Assembly (NCBI GenBank): GCA_002314145.1
Contig: DCCG01000029.1
Location: 124,001 to 188,000, forward strand
DNA from: Thalassolituus sp. UBA1087
Lineage (GTDB): Bacteria; Pseudomonadota; Gammaproteobacteria; Pseudomonadales; Oceanobacteraceae
DNA length: 64,000 nucleotides
Reading direction: 5' to 3'
The notes under the pieces are model-generated. The model ran no database searches, had not been told where the DNA came from, and saw nothing but the letters and a program-made list of their open reading frames with translations. This document shows positions 51,154-59,133 of the stretch, one piece after another (the stretch's first letter is position 1; each line of letters opens with the position of its first letter). A program made the position numbers and the translations under genes.

Positions 51154-54000
51154 ATGGAAGAAATATTCGTTCTGATTGCGCTGGTGCATTTTGCCCTTCT
51201 GGTCGCCGGTGCGGCGCTGGGCATTGGCGCATTCGTTAAAGTCCGGACGCTGCAGAGCCGGGTCGATACGCTGGAAAAGAACCTGAGGCGCACGCAACAG
51301 CAGGCGGCAACGTCAACACCGCCGGCCAGTGTGACCACCGCGACAACGGCTCCCCCCGCAGAAACGCCGGCCAGTCAGGACGTCAGCCCGCTGGCCGTGA
51401 CACCGGCCGCGCAACAGAGCACTCCCCCGGCAACCCAGTTACCGGAAACGAAACAGGTGCCGCAAGCCGTGCCGCCGGAGGATACCCAAGCCGCACCAGT
51501 GGCAGATGCCAAAACGGCCACCGACACAGAGACCAGCGCCACCGCATCTTCAGAATCTCAGACCGATGTTCCACGTTACGAGCAACTGTTTGACCAGTCG
51601 GCTCAGCGTCCCGCCTCCGGACCTTCATTCGGCGAACGCTTTGGCGAACACCTGCGCCATCACTGGATGATCTGGCTGGGCGGAATCTGTGTGGGTCTGG
51701 CCGGTATTTTTATGGTGCGTTATTCCATCGAGCAGGGGCTGCTGGGGCCGCAGGCGCGCATTATTCTCTCTCTGCTGGCCGGCGCCGGACTGCATACTGC
51801 GGCCGAATGGCTGCGGCGCCGCAAAGGCCAGGACCCGGTATTCGCCGGTCTGGCCGGGGGCGCCAGTATTATTCTCTATGCCGCCTTATTTGCCGCCTTT
51901 AAGCTACTGCCGGATGTCCCGCCGGGGCTGATCTTCGCCGCCCTGGCACTGGTCTCCTTCGCCACGCTGGCGCTGGCCCTGAGACACGGCCCTGTACTGG
52001 CCGGGCTGGGCATGCTGGGTGGATATCTGGTGCCTTTGCTGGTCAATTCAGGGAGCGGCAATATTGCTCTGGCACTGGTGTATATCACCATCCTCAGTGG
52101 TTTTTCTCTGTGGCTGCTGGCCTATGTACAGAAGCGCTGGCTATGGGCTGGTGTCATCGCCGGCAGTTTACTGTGGTGGGCATTGAGCATGGCCGCCAGC
52201 CCGGCGGACGGTGTGCGCTCATTGTATCTGCTGGTGCTGGGTTATCTGTTTCTTGCCGTGCCGCGTTTCGACTGGCTGTTACACAGCGGACCGGATCATG
52301 ACGATCAGCGCGACTGGCTGACCCGTATGCGCCGCTATACAGCAGAAACCGCTGACTGGCCGGCACTGGCCGGGCTGCTGCTGGTTGTGCTGGCGCAGGC
52401 GTTCACTCTGGCAGATGAGGGCGTGGCCAATGCCGGTTACTTTACTCTGCTGTTACTGCCCGCTCTGTTACTGAGCGCCAGCCGGCGGCCGGAGGTCAAC
52501 CCGCTGACGGCGCTGATGCTGCCACTGTTGCTGCTGGCTACCTTTATTCCGCTATTGAACGAAACCCTGGATCAGGTGTTGTTCAGCATTCCCGATGCGC
52601 CGCAGCAGGCGGCACTGGCCGGGCGTTTCACCGCCCTCACTGTGCTCTATTGTGCGGTTGCTCTGTGGCTGTTGTGGCGCGGCGTGCGCCATCCGGCGTT
52701 CTGGACCGGGCTGGCTGCTGCGACGCCTCTGCTGATGCTCGCCGCCGGTTACTATCTGTTCACTGCCTTCTCCGCTGACTGGGCCTGGGGCCTGACTGCT
52801 GCTTTGCTGGGCCTGCTGTATCTGTGGCTGACACGCGTCAGCAGCCAACAGAAGATGAGCGATCTGGTCAGCGTTATTCTGATCACCGCCGGGCACATCG
52901 GGATTTCACTGGCGGCGGTGATACTGCTGGAAGAAGCCACCCTGACGCTGGCACTGGCTGCGCAACTGGTGTCACTCAGCGCGCTGCAGAAACATTATCA
53001 GCTGGCTTATATGCCCTGGGTTATCCGCTTTGTGCTGGCGCTGGTGGTCTGCCGGCTGACCTTTAACCCCTGGCTGCTGACCTATCCTGAGGGCAGCCAC
53101 TGGTCGCTGTGGACTTATGGCGGTTCCACCCTGTGTGCCGCCGCCGCAGCCTGGATACTGCGGCCGCAGTACAACGGGATGCCAAAAGAGGTGCTGGAAG
53201 GACTGCAGAAAATGCAGGCCTGGCTGCAGGGTGGCGCAGCGCATCTGCTGGTACTGACGATGGCTGCGGAGATCCGTTACTGGCTCTACGACGGCGATAT
53301 TTTCCGTCATGAGTTCAGTTTTACCGAAGCCAGCCTCGACGTTATGATCTGGGGCGCCGCCTCGGTGATTTATCTCTGGCGTTCAAAGCTCAGTCAGTAT
53401 CTGAAGCACTTTTATCAGACCGTCAGCCTTATTCATCTGGGGCTGGCCAGTGCCACCTACGTGTTTGTGGTGCTGCTCGCCAATAACCCGCTGTGGGGCT
53501 ATAACACGGAAATCGGCACCACCCCGCTGTGGAATCTGCTGCTGCTGAGCTATGGTCTGCCCACCCTGATTATGCTGGGCTGGTGGTATCTGCTGATTGA
53601 CAGGCTTCGCCCTTATGCCGCCATCGCCGCGGGACTGAACGCCTTACTGTTTATCTCGCTGGAGATCCGTCATCTGTGGCAACAGGGCTTTATGAGTCTG
53701 GATAACGCTACGTCAGACGGCGAGCTGTATACCTACTCGGTCGTGTGGATGCTGATCGCCGCCGGTGTAATGACAGCCGCCCAGAAACTGACCAACCAGA
53801 CTCTGTACCGCGCCGGTATGGCCCTGCTGCTGATCGTGGTCGCCAAGCTGTTCGTGATCGATATGTCCGGCCTTACCGGTCTGTGGCGTGTGGCGTCCTT
53901 TATGGGACTCGGACTGGCGCTGCTGGCACTGGCCTGGTTACATCAGCGTTTTCTGGCCCGTGCCGCAGAGCACAGCAACAGTGCGTCTGCTGACCACTGA
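51154..54000 (+). CDS. DUF2339 polytopic membrane protein
   Basis: 948 residues. One N-terminal helix, a short coiled coil (RTLQSRVDTLEKNLRR), an Ala/Thr/Pro-rich linker (about 55-130), then some twenty or more hydrophobic helices starting at HHWMIWLGGICVGLAGIFMV. DUF2339 proteins are large inner-membrane proteins of unknown function, sometimes linked to cell envelope or glycan work. It marks the return to GC-rich core sequence after the island. Weak ribosome site. Confidence 0.88.
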   Translation: MEEIFVLIALVHFALLVAGAALGIGAFVKVRTLQSRVDTLEKNLRRTQQQAATSTPPASVTTATTAPPAETPASQDVSPLAVTPAAQQSTPPATQLPETKQVPQAVPPEDTQAAPVADAKTATDTETSATASSESQTDVPRYEQLFDQSAQRPASGPSFGERFGEHLRHHWMIWLGGICVGLAGIFMVRYSIEQGLLGPQARIILSLLAGAGLHTAAEWLRRRKGQDPVFAGLAGGASIILYAALFAAFKLLPDVPPGLIFAALALVSFATLALALRHGPVLAGLGMLGGYLVPLLVNSGSGNIALALVYITILSGFSLWLLAYVQKRWLWAGVIAGSLLWWALSMAASPADGVRSLYLLVLGYLFLAVPRFDWLLHSGPDHDDQRDWLTRMRRYTAETADWPALAGLLLVVLAQAFTLADEGVANAGYFTLLLLPALLLSASRRPEVNPLTALMLPLLLLATFIPLLNETLDQVLFSIPDAPQQAALAGRFTALTVLYCAVALWLLWRGVRHPAFWTGLAAATPLLMLAAGYYLFTAFSADWAWGLTAALLGLLYLWLTRVSSQQKMSDLVSVILITAGHIGISLAAVILLEEATLTLALAAQLVSLSALQKHYQLAYMPWVIRFVLALVVCRLTFNPWLLTYPEGSHWSLWTYGGSTLCAAAAAWILRPQYNGMPKEVLEGLQKMQAWLQGGAAHLLVLTMAAEIRYWLYDGDIFRHEFSFTEASLDVMIWGAASVIYLWRSKLSQYLKHFYQTVSLIHLGLASATYVFVVLLANNPLWGYNTEIGTTPLWNLLLLSYGLPTLIMLGWWYLLIDRLRPYAAIAAGLNALLFISLEIRHLWQQGFMSLDNATSDGELYTYSVVWMLIAAGVMTAAQKLTNQTLYRAGMALLLIVVAKLFVIDMSGLTGLWRVASFMGLGLALLALAWLHQRFLARAAEHSNSASADH

Positions 54001-54064
54001 GCCAACTGTATACAGGGACAAGATGCAGGCATAATCAGCGTTTGTATTCAGCTCTGATTATGCC

Positions 54065-54955
54065 ATGACTTTATTTATCCGCCGCCTGATGCTGCCCTGT
54101 GTTTTGCTGCTGTCGTTTTCTGCTTTTTCTGCAGTGCCACAGGCACAGGACACCCTCTCTTTTCCGGCTCTGCAGACTTACGCCCGGCTGTCTTCGGACA
54201 CCTATGCCGACCCCGGCGAATTATCTGATCGACTGATGCAGCAACAGCAGCGGCTGGTGCATCAGGCCGTCATTGCTGATCATCAGGTGAGCTACTTTCT
54301 GGCACAGAGTGACGGCGTGCAGACGCTGGCGGTGCGGGGCACTGCCAACCTGTCCAACGTATTGATGGATCTGGATATTAAACTGCAGCCGGATGACGAT
54401 CTGGGCATTATTCTGCATCAGGGGTTTAAAGCCGGCGCCAGGGCGGTTTATCAGGATGTACAACCTTATCTGAACAGCGAACAGCCGCTTCATATTACCG
54501 GCCACAGTCTGGGCGGTGCGATTGCGGTTGTGCTCGCCATGTATCTGCAACAGGAAAACACACCGGCCGCGGAAGTCGTCACCTTCGGTCAGCCCAAAGT
54601 CACCAATATGACCGGCACCGACCAGTTCAGCGATATTCCTCTTACCCGGGTGGTCACGTCACAGGATCTGGTCCCTCTGGTGCCGCCCATCAGCCCGATG
54701 CAGATTAAAGATCTGGATATTTACTGGCATATGGGGGAAGAAATTATTCTGCTGGGTAACCACGAATATTCGCGAACGCGGGGCATAAAAAGCATGCTGA
54801 GGGCGACCAAAGCGATGAATGCAGTACCCGGCGAAGACAATCTTCACGCCCATAAGATAGCCACCTACCGCCAGTATCTTGATGAGCTGAATGAACAGGC
54901 TGAAGAGATTCCTTATAAAACCGACATCAGCCTGTTTGGCCTGTCGATCGATTAG
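54065..54955 (+). CDS. Secreted class 3 lipase-family hydrolase
   Basis: 296 residues. Signal peptide about 1-27. Alpha/beta hydrolase of the fungal lipase-like (Lipase_3) family: HQGFKAGARAVYQDV, the nucleophile elbow GHSLGGAIAVVLA near residue 145, and the Asp in TSQDLVPLVP near 200. The catalytic His is likely in HEYSR or HKIATYR. The stop overlaps the stop of the minus-strand zinc-finger gene by 4 bp. Confidence 0.85.
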   Translation: MTLFIRRLMLPCVLLLSFSAFSAVPQAQDTLSFPALQTYARLSSDTYADPGELSDRLMQQQQRLVHQAVIADHQVSYFLAQSDGVQTLAVRGTANLSNVLMDLDIKLQPDDDLGIILHQGFKAGARAVYQDVQPYLNSEQPLHITGHSLGGAIAVVLAMYLQQENTPAAEVVTFGQPKVTNMTGTDQFSDIPLTRVVTSQDLVPLVPPISPMQIKDLDIYWHMGEEIILLGNHEYSRTRGIKSMLRATKAMNAVPGEDNLHAHKIATYRQYLDELNEQAEEIPYKTDISLFGLSID

Positions 54956-55194
54956 CTTTTGTCCGGGTCGCTATCCGGATCGCTGTTCAGACCTGGTTCC
55001 AGACCGTCAGCCGGGCGGGTTAATTCTTCCCGGCTTTCATCCAGCAGTTTATCCAGCCTGTTATTATTTTTACTGAAAGCGCGGCAACGTCGGCACATGG
55101 ATTTGTGCATAAAAGCTTCCGCGCGCATCATTTTACCGGCCTGCTCCAGCTGTCCGGAGGTGAGCAGAAAAATATATTCCCGGCATTTCATCAT
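54952..55194 (-). CDS. Small zinc-finger anti-sigma-like protein
   Basis: 80 residues. MKCREYIFLLTSGQLEQAGKM followed by HKSMCRRC gives the C...H-x3-C-x2-C pattern of the ZAS/zf-HC2 anti-sigma fold; no membrane helix, so soluble. Its start overlaps the ECF sigma gene stop (ATGA), the usual arrangement for a cognate anti-sigma factor. The acidic tail (SDPDSDPDKS) is of unknown role. Confidence 0.72.
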   Translation of the reverse strand: MMKCREYIFLLTSGQLEQAGKMMRAEAFMHKSMCRRCRAFSKNNNRLDKLLDESREELTRPADGLEPGLNSDPDSDPDKS

Positions 55195-55775
55195 GGTAAT
55201 GTTTCTCCATCAAACCAGCGCTGATTCAGGCACAGATGAATCTGTTTGCGCGCCCGGCTCATTGATTGCCAGTAATCGCTTTTTGTAATATTTATCACGC
55301 TGCAGATTTCTTCTGCATCACATTCCATAAATTCTTTCATAGTGAAAACCCGGGCGGGTTTTTCCGGCAGGTTATTCAGGCAGATATCCAGCACCTGAAA
55401 AAACTGCCCGCTGCTGGTTTCATCTTCCGGTGTACTCCATGCCGCAGGGGCAACGCCACCGTGCCAGTGATCGCTCTGATCAAATAACAGATCATCAAAA
55501 TCGTCGTTGCTGATTTCATCCGCCAGTGGATTACGGTAACGCTGGCGCAGCTTATCCATTACTTTATTACGCAGAATACTGAACAGATAAGCACGCGGAT
55601 TTTCCGGCGGCTGACCCTTGCCTGACAGCAGTGCTGTGAATGTATCCTGCACAGCGTCTTCTGCATCCTCGGCTGAACTAAGATGCAGTCGGGCAAAACG
55701 CAGCATAGGCGTCTGCCAGCGCGCAACCCACTGGCTGATATCTTCCGACTCTGCATTAATCAGATTTTCTGCCAC
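55191..55775 (-). CDS. ECF-type RNA polymerase sigma factor
   Basis: 194 residues from a GTG at 55775, chosen because AGGAG lies five bases upstream; the longer frame to 55859 overlaps doxX. Region 2 (RFARLHLSSAEDAEDAVQDTFTALL and AYLFSILRNKVMDKLRQ) and region 4 (FTMKEFMECDAEEICSVINITKSDYWQSMSRARKQI) are clear. Subgroup with short sigma4 similar to those linked to DUF692/DoxX operons. It follows doxX by 11 bp and is coupled to the zinc-finger gene. Likely autoregulates the RiPP operon. Confidence 0.87.
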   Translation of the reverse strand: MAENLINAESEDISQWVARWQTPMLRFARLHLSSAEDAEDAVQDTFTALLSGKGQPPENPRAYLFSILRNKVMDKLRQRYRNPLADEISNDDFDDLLFDQSDHWHGGVAPAAWSTPEDETSSGQFFQVLDICLNNLPEKPARVFTMKEFMECDAEEICSVINITKSDYWQSMSRARKQIHLCLNQRWFDGETLP

Positions 55776-55786
55776 TTGAACTCCTG

Positions 55787-56311
55787 TTACGGCTGCTCTG
55801 CTGTTTGATGGCCAGATATTTCTGTCAATCCGGCATGCTGCTGACGAGACTGCCAACAATAGTCCAGCGACCAGCGCCCTGCTCCGTTGATAAGGATAGC
55901 CGACAACATGATGGCCATCATCAGCGGCAGTTTAAAACCCAGACCTTCGTCCGCCTCAATCTGATTCCAGCCGGCAAAGCCAAGGTCAAAATGCACACTG
56001 TAAACAGCCACCCAGACGATAAACAATAACCCTGTAGCCGATACCCGTGAAGCCAGACCAAGCAATAATGTTATGCCCAGCAACAGTTCAGTCATACCGG
56101 CAAGCGCCCAGTTCAGATCGGCGGGAAACAGGCTTACCGGAAACGGGAAATCCAGCCCGGCAAACCATTGAGGGGCACTTAAACCGCCGGATACTTTTAC
56201 CCAGCCGGCATAAATAAATTCCTGTGCCAGCCAGAGCCGCAACAAAAATAAGGGTAACGGCTGCAGAGCGGAATCAGCGGCTCTGAGTTTCGAGAAAATG
56301 GATAAATTCAT
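55787..56311 (-). CDS. DoxX-family membrane protein of the RiPP operon
   Basis: 174 residues, four hydrophobic helices. LLRLWLAQEFIYAGWVKVSGGL near residue 22 and a central GMTELLLGITLLLGL are typical DoxX features. In bufferin and related gig/hvf operons DoxX is the fourth component (BufD/HvfD). Overlaps the bufC-like gene by 38 bp. Role unknown; perhaps redox or membrane attachment. Confidence 0.82.
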   Translation of the reverse strand: MNLSIFSKLRAADSALQPLPLFLLRLWLAQEFIYAGWVKVSGGLSAPQWFAGLDFPFPVSLFPADLNWALAGMTELLLGITLLLGLASRVSATGLLFIVWVAVYSVHFDLGFAGWNQIEADEGLGFKLPLMMAIMLSAILINGAGRWSLDYCWQSRQQHAGLTEISGHQTAEQP

Positions 56312-56639
56312 CGGTTAGATCTCCGTAAAAATTTGATTCCCATTGCGAGCCACGGATAAATTCTTTTAATAACGCCTGCCAGCTCTCTTCCCCCAGTGTT
56401 TCTCTGACACCGGAAAAGTAGCCATCCAGCATCTGCTCAACACCGATATAAACCAGATGGCGATACAGACGCATGCCGTTTTCGTTGTGGCCTGCGGGTA
56501 TTTCATTGCTGCGCCCGCGGACGAAGTCATAAAATTCACGGCTGGTGCTTTCTGCAGCAGATTCAGGCCCCGTTTCGGGTACAACGGCAACTGCAGCATC
56601 AGTTGAGCGTTCTGTTTCTGCATTGCTCAGGCGATACAT
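56274..56639 (-). CDS. Short BufC/HvfC (DUF2063)-like RiPP maturation partner
   Basis: 121 residues. Acidic N-terminus, then FYDFVRGRSNEIPAGHNENGMRLYRHLVYIGVEQMLDGYF and a helical segment WQALLKEFIRGSQWESNFYGDLTDEFIHFL. This corresponds to the N-terminal DUF2063 domain, which in full-size homologues (about 250 residues) delivers the precursor to the MNIO enzyme. Here only that domain is present, a compact version. Overlaps the MNIO gene by 13 bp and doxX by 38 bp. Confidence 0.75.
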   Translation of the reverse strand: MYRLSNAETERSTDAAVAVVPETGPESAAESTSREFYDFVRGRSNEIPAGHNENGMRLYRHLVYIGVEQMLDGYFSGVRETLGEESWQALLKEFIRGSQWESNFYGDLTDEFIHFLETQSR

Positions 56640-57436
56640 ACTGCCTCCCGCAAAGCCGCTAACTCGTTATTAATAGTGGCAATGTCCGGCACATCGTTAT
56701 CCCATTCCAGCAGTACCGGCAGATCGTATTTTTGATTCAACTCACGAGCGACTTTACGCACGTGGTTCTCCACCGGGCGACTGTGAGTATCGACAAACAG
56801 ATCAAAACGCCCATCGTATTCATGGCCAGCTACATGCAGATAATTCACCCGCGAAAAGTCGATGATTTTTAAAAATTGATTCAGGCTGGTTAAGCCGTGA
56901 TTTTTAAAATTCACGTCGATATTGTTCAGATCCAGCACGATATTACAGTCGGCATAATCCACTACAGCACTGAGAAATTCCGGCTCCGGCATCTCGCCGG
57001 TGTTGCTGTACCAGGTCGGATTTTCAATGGCCATACGGCAGCCAAGAATATCCTGAGCCTGTTTGATTCTGTCGCCAACGCGCTGAATTTCAGCGCGGGT
57101 AAAGGGCAACGGAAACAGATCGTAAAGCTGGTGCGCATCACCACTGGCGGCCAGGTGATCGGAATAAAAATCCGTACCCAGTTCTGCCATTAAAGCGCGT
57201 ACAGCACGCAGAAACCCGCCATTCAGTGGTGAGTTGCCGCCCAGATTGAGCGACACACCGTGCAGGTGCACAGGCCGTCCGCAGGCGACCAGTTGCTGCA
57301 GAGGTTCTGTATTCCGGTTAATCCAGTTCTCCGGCACAACTTCGAAGAAACCGGCGTCAACCTGCTGCATATCCCAGCCCGACATTTCACGTCGGTAACC
57401 TAAGCCGACATCTGACTCATTCTCTGGCCCGGCCAT
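56627..57436 (-). CDS. MNIO-family (DUF692) RiPP-modifying iron oxygenase, BufB/HvfB-like
   Basis: 269 residues. TIM-barrel multinuclear iron oxidative enzyme. Conserved stretches: GLGYRREM, VPENWINR, HLHGVSLNLGG, YSDHLA, AIENPTWY, LDLNNIDVN, YLHVAGHEYDG, VDTHSRPV and EWDNDVP, including the expected His, Glu, Asp and Asn iron ligands. Relatives convert Cys in precursor peptides to oxazolone-thioamide or thiooxazole groups that bind copper. Follows the Cys-rich precursor gene by 24 bp. Confidence 0.9.
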   Translation of the reverse strand: MAGPENESDVGLGYRREMSGWDMQQVDAGFFEVVPENWINRNTEPLQQLVACGRPVHLHGVSLNLGGNSPLNGGFLRAVRALMAELGTDFYSDHLAASGDAHQLYDLFPLPFTRAEIQRVGDRIKQAQDILGCRMAIENPTWYSNTGEMPEPEFLSAVVDYADCNIVLDLNNIDVNFKNHGLTSLNQFLKIIDFSRVNYLHVAGHEYDGRFDLFVDTHSRPVENHVRKVARELNQKYDLPVLLEWDNDVPDIATINNELAALREAVCIA

Positions 57437-57460
57437 AAGCTGCTCCTGTTTCTGTGGTGA

Positions 57461-57721
57461 TTATTTTTTGCTGCAGGAGGATTCTTTCTTAGAGCAGGAT
57501 GCATCCGCTTTTGAACAGGAAGCATCGGCTTTAGAGCAGGAAGCCTCGGCCTTGGAACAGGAGGCATCGGCTTTTGAGCAGGATGAATCCGCTTTGGTGG
57601 ATGTGGTCTTTTTGCCACAGGTACCGGCCCCGCAGGAACGGTCTCCGGCATTGGCACAACCAGCGAAAGCAGCGGAAGAGATAACAGTCAGAGCCATCGC
57701 GGCAGCGGAGCGGATATTCAT
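57461..57721 (-). CDS. Cys-rich RiPP precursor with heptad Cys repeats (bufferin/HvfA-like)
   Basis: 86 residues from the ATG at 57721 with GAGGAA upstream. Signal peptide about 1-20 (AAFAGC could also be a weak lipobox). Cys22, 30 and 35 form the SCGAGTCGKK motif like the EGKCGEGKC of HvfA precursors. Then six Cys at 48, 55, 62, 69, 76 and 83, exactly seven apart, in units like ADASCSK. Nine Cys in all. First gene of precursor-MNIO-DUF2063-DoxX-sigma-zinc finger. Expected to be exported after Cys modification and to bind copper; inferred from relatives. Confidence 0.85.
   Translation of the reverse strand: MNIRSAAAMALTVISSAAFAGCANAGDRSCGAGTCGKKTTSTKADSSCSKADASCSKAEASCSKADASCSKADASCSKKESSCSKK
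57467..57589 (-). repeat. 21-bp coding repeat encoding the Cys heptads
   Basis: Six imperfect 21-bp units encode (A/S)SCSK(A/K)(D/E)-type heptads in the precursor gene. Substitutions are mostly synonymous or Asp/Glu and Ala/Ser, so the peptide periodicity is conserved and copy number could vary between strains. Confidence 0.9.
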
Positions 57722-57750
57722 GGTTTTTTCCTCATATAAAAACGGTTGAG

Positions 57751-57772
57751 TAAGCAGCATTTGCGCTGCTTA
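57751..57772 (-). promoter_or_regulatory. Hairpin in the 5' leader of the RiPP operon
   Basis: TAAGCAGC pairs with GCTGCTTA around a 6-nt loop, 30 bp upstream of the precursor start. Upstream of it, TGTCAGG and a CACGACGG motif (57809-57775) could be ECF-type -35/-10 elements next to an A/T-tract. The promoter reading is tentative. Confidence 0.4.
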
Positions 57773-57925
57773 TCTGTACCGTCGTGATGAGGGCCGGAAT
57801 CCTGACAACTTTTTTAAAATTTTTTTATCCGGCTGACACTGGTGACTCGGGGCAGGGTGAAAGCCGGCGCCAGCAAAGATGCGCCGCAGAAATTCCGCCA
57901 ACAGCAGGGTATATCAGATCTGCCT

Positions 57926-58825
57926 TTAATCACTTTCCCGGTAACGCAGCGCTTCCACCACTTTGCGGAAGGCCGGCGACGGGTCGCGGCGGTTCGGGTA
58001 ATACAGATGATAGCCGGGGAAATACGGACACCAGTCTTCCAGCGCCAGCTGCAGTTCCCCCTTGTCGACATGGGGGCGGACCATATCCGCCGGCAGATAG
58101 CCGATGCCGCCCCCCTCGAGTGCCGCCTTCAGGATCAGCATGCTGGTATTGAAGACCAGCTGGCCGGGAACTTTGACATTCACTTCACGGCCATCTTTTT
58201 CAAACTCCCAGGTATACAGGCCGCCAAAACTTGGCAGACGGAAGTTGATACAGTTGTGCTGCATCAGATCCTGGGGTTCCTGTGGTACACCATGGGCAGC
58301 AAAATAATCCGGTGCAGCAAAGACCAGCATGCGTACCGGCGGCATCAGCGACACAGCGATCATATCCTGATCAAGATGCTCACCAAGCCGCACCCCGGCG
58401 TCCAGACGCTGCCCGACAATATCGGTCAGGCCGTTGTCCACCCGCAGCTCAATATTAATGTCCGGATACTCTTTAATCAGCCGGGAAAGGCGCGGCCAGA
58501 CAGTAAATTCTGCCGCATGATCACTGCAGGCAATGCGCACCGTACCGGCAGGCTTGTCGCGCAATTCGGTCAGCGCCGCCAGCTCAGCATCAATATCCTC
58601 AAACAGAGGCGCTACGGTCTGCAGCAGTCGATCACCCGCTTCCGTCGGAGAAACGCTGCGGGTGGTGCGGGTCAGCAAGCGGATTCCCAGGCGTGATTCC
58701 AGCGCCCGGATGGTATGGCTGAGTGCCGATTGCGAAACCCCGATCTGAGCTGCTGCGCGGGTAAAACTGCGCTCCCGCGCCACGGCAATAAACGCCTGTA
58801 ATTCATGGTAATTATCACGCGCCAT
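57926..58825 (-). CDS. LysR-family transcriptional regulator
   Basis: 299 residues from the ATG at 58825 (GGAGAGAA upstream). Helix-turn-helix SFTRAAAQIGVSQSALSHTIRALE and RLLTRTTRSVSPTEAG are those of the large CrgA/PgrR-like subgroup. Effector domain residues 90-295. Divergent from the chemoreceptor, with a perfect 12-bp palindrome in the shared 308-bp region. Target and inducer unknown. Confidence 0.9.
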   Translation of the reverse strand: MARDNYHELQAFIAVARERSFTRAAAQIGVSQSALSHTIRALESRLGIRLLTRTTRSVSPTEAGDRLLQTVAPLFEDIDAELAALTELRDKPAGTVRIACSDHAAEFTVWPRLSRLIKEYPDINIELRVDNGLTDIVGQRLDAGVRLGEHLDQDMIAVSLMPPVRMLVFAAPDYFAAHGVPQEPQDLMQHNCINFRLPSFGGLYTWEFEKDGREVNVKVPGQLVFNTSMLILKAALEGGGIGYLPADMVRPHVDKGELQLALEDWCPYFPGYHLYYPNRRDPSPAFRKVVEALRYRESD

Positions 58826-59021
58826 AGTGGGTTCTCTCCGCCATAAAAAGCCGCATGGGCAAAAGTGACATTCTTTCACCCGGGTTATTCAGTGACTATA
58901 AGGATAATCAGAATATTCCTATCAATCTGGCTCATAAATAATCCATTTTCCACCCGTTAACCATGCCTTAAAAATAACTACATGCTCATCTGAAAATCCC
59001 TGTTTAATACTTACTAATGAG

Positions 59022-59033
59022 TCAGACGTCTGA
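59022..59033. promoter_or_regulatory. Perfect palindrome between LysR and chemoreceptor genes
   Basis: TCAGACGTCTGA is self-complementary and lies 101 bp before the chemoreceptor start and about 200 bp before the LysR start. Possible regulator site. The rest of the 308-bp spacer (58826-59133) is AT-rich with no gene. Confidence 0.45.
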
Positions 59034-59133
59034 ATGCGCCTTTTGAATGGCGGGCCTGCAGCTTTTAACTAATCTCACTCTTTATAAAAGCTCCACAGAA
59101 CAGCGCCGTTGAAAAGGCGAGTGAGGGACAGCA

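Noticed and set aside
57468..57749. 93-codon open frame antisense to the Cys-rich precursor, with EQEASAL heptads
   Set aside because: It mirrors the 21-bp repeats of the precursor; the minus-strand frame has a signal peptide, a ribosome site and matching operon context.
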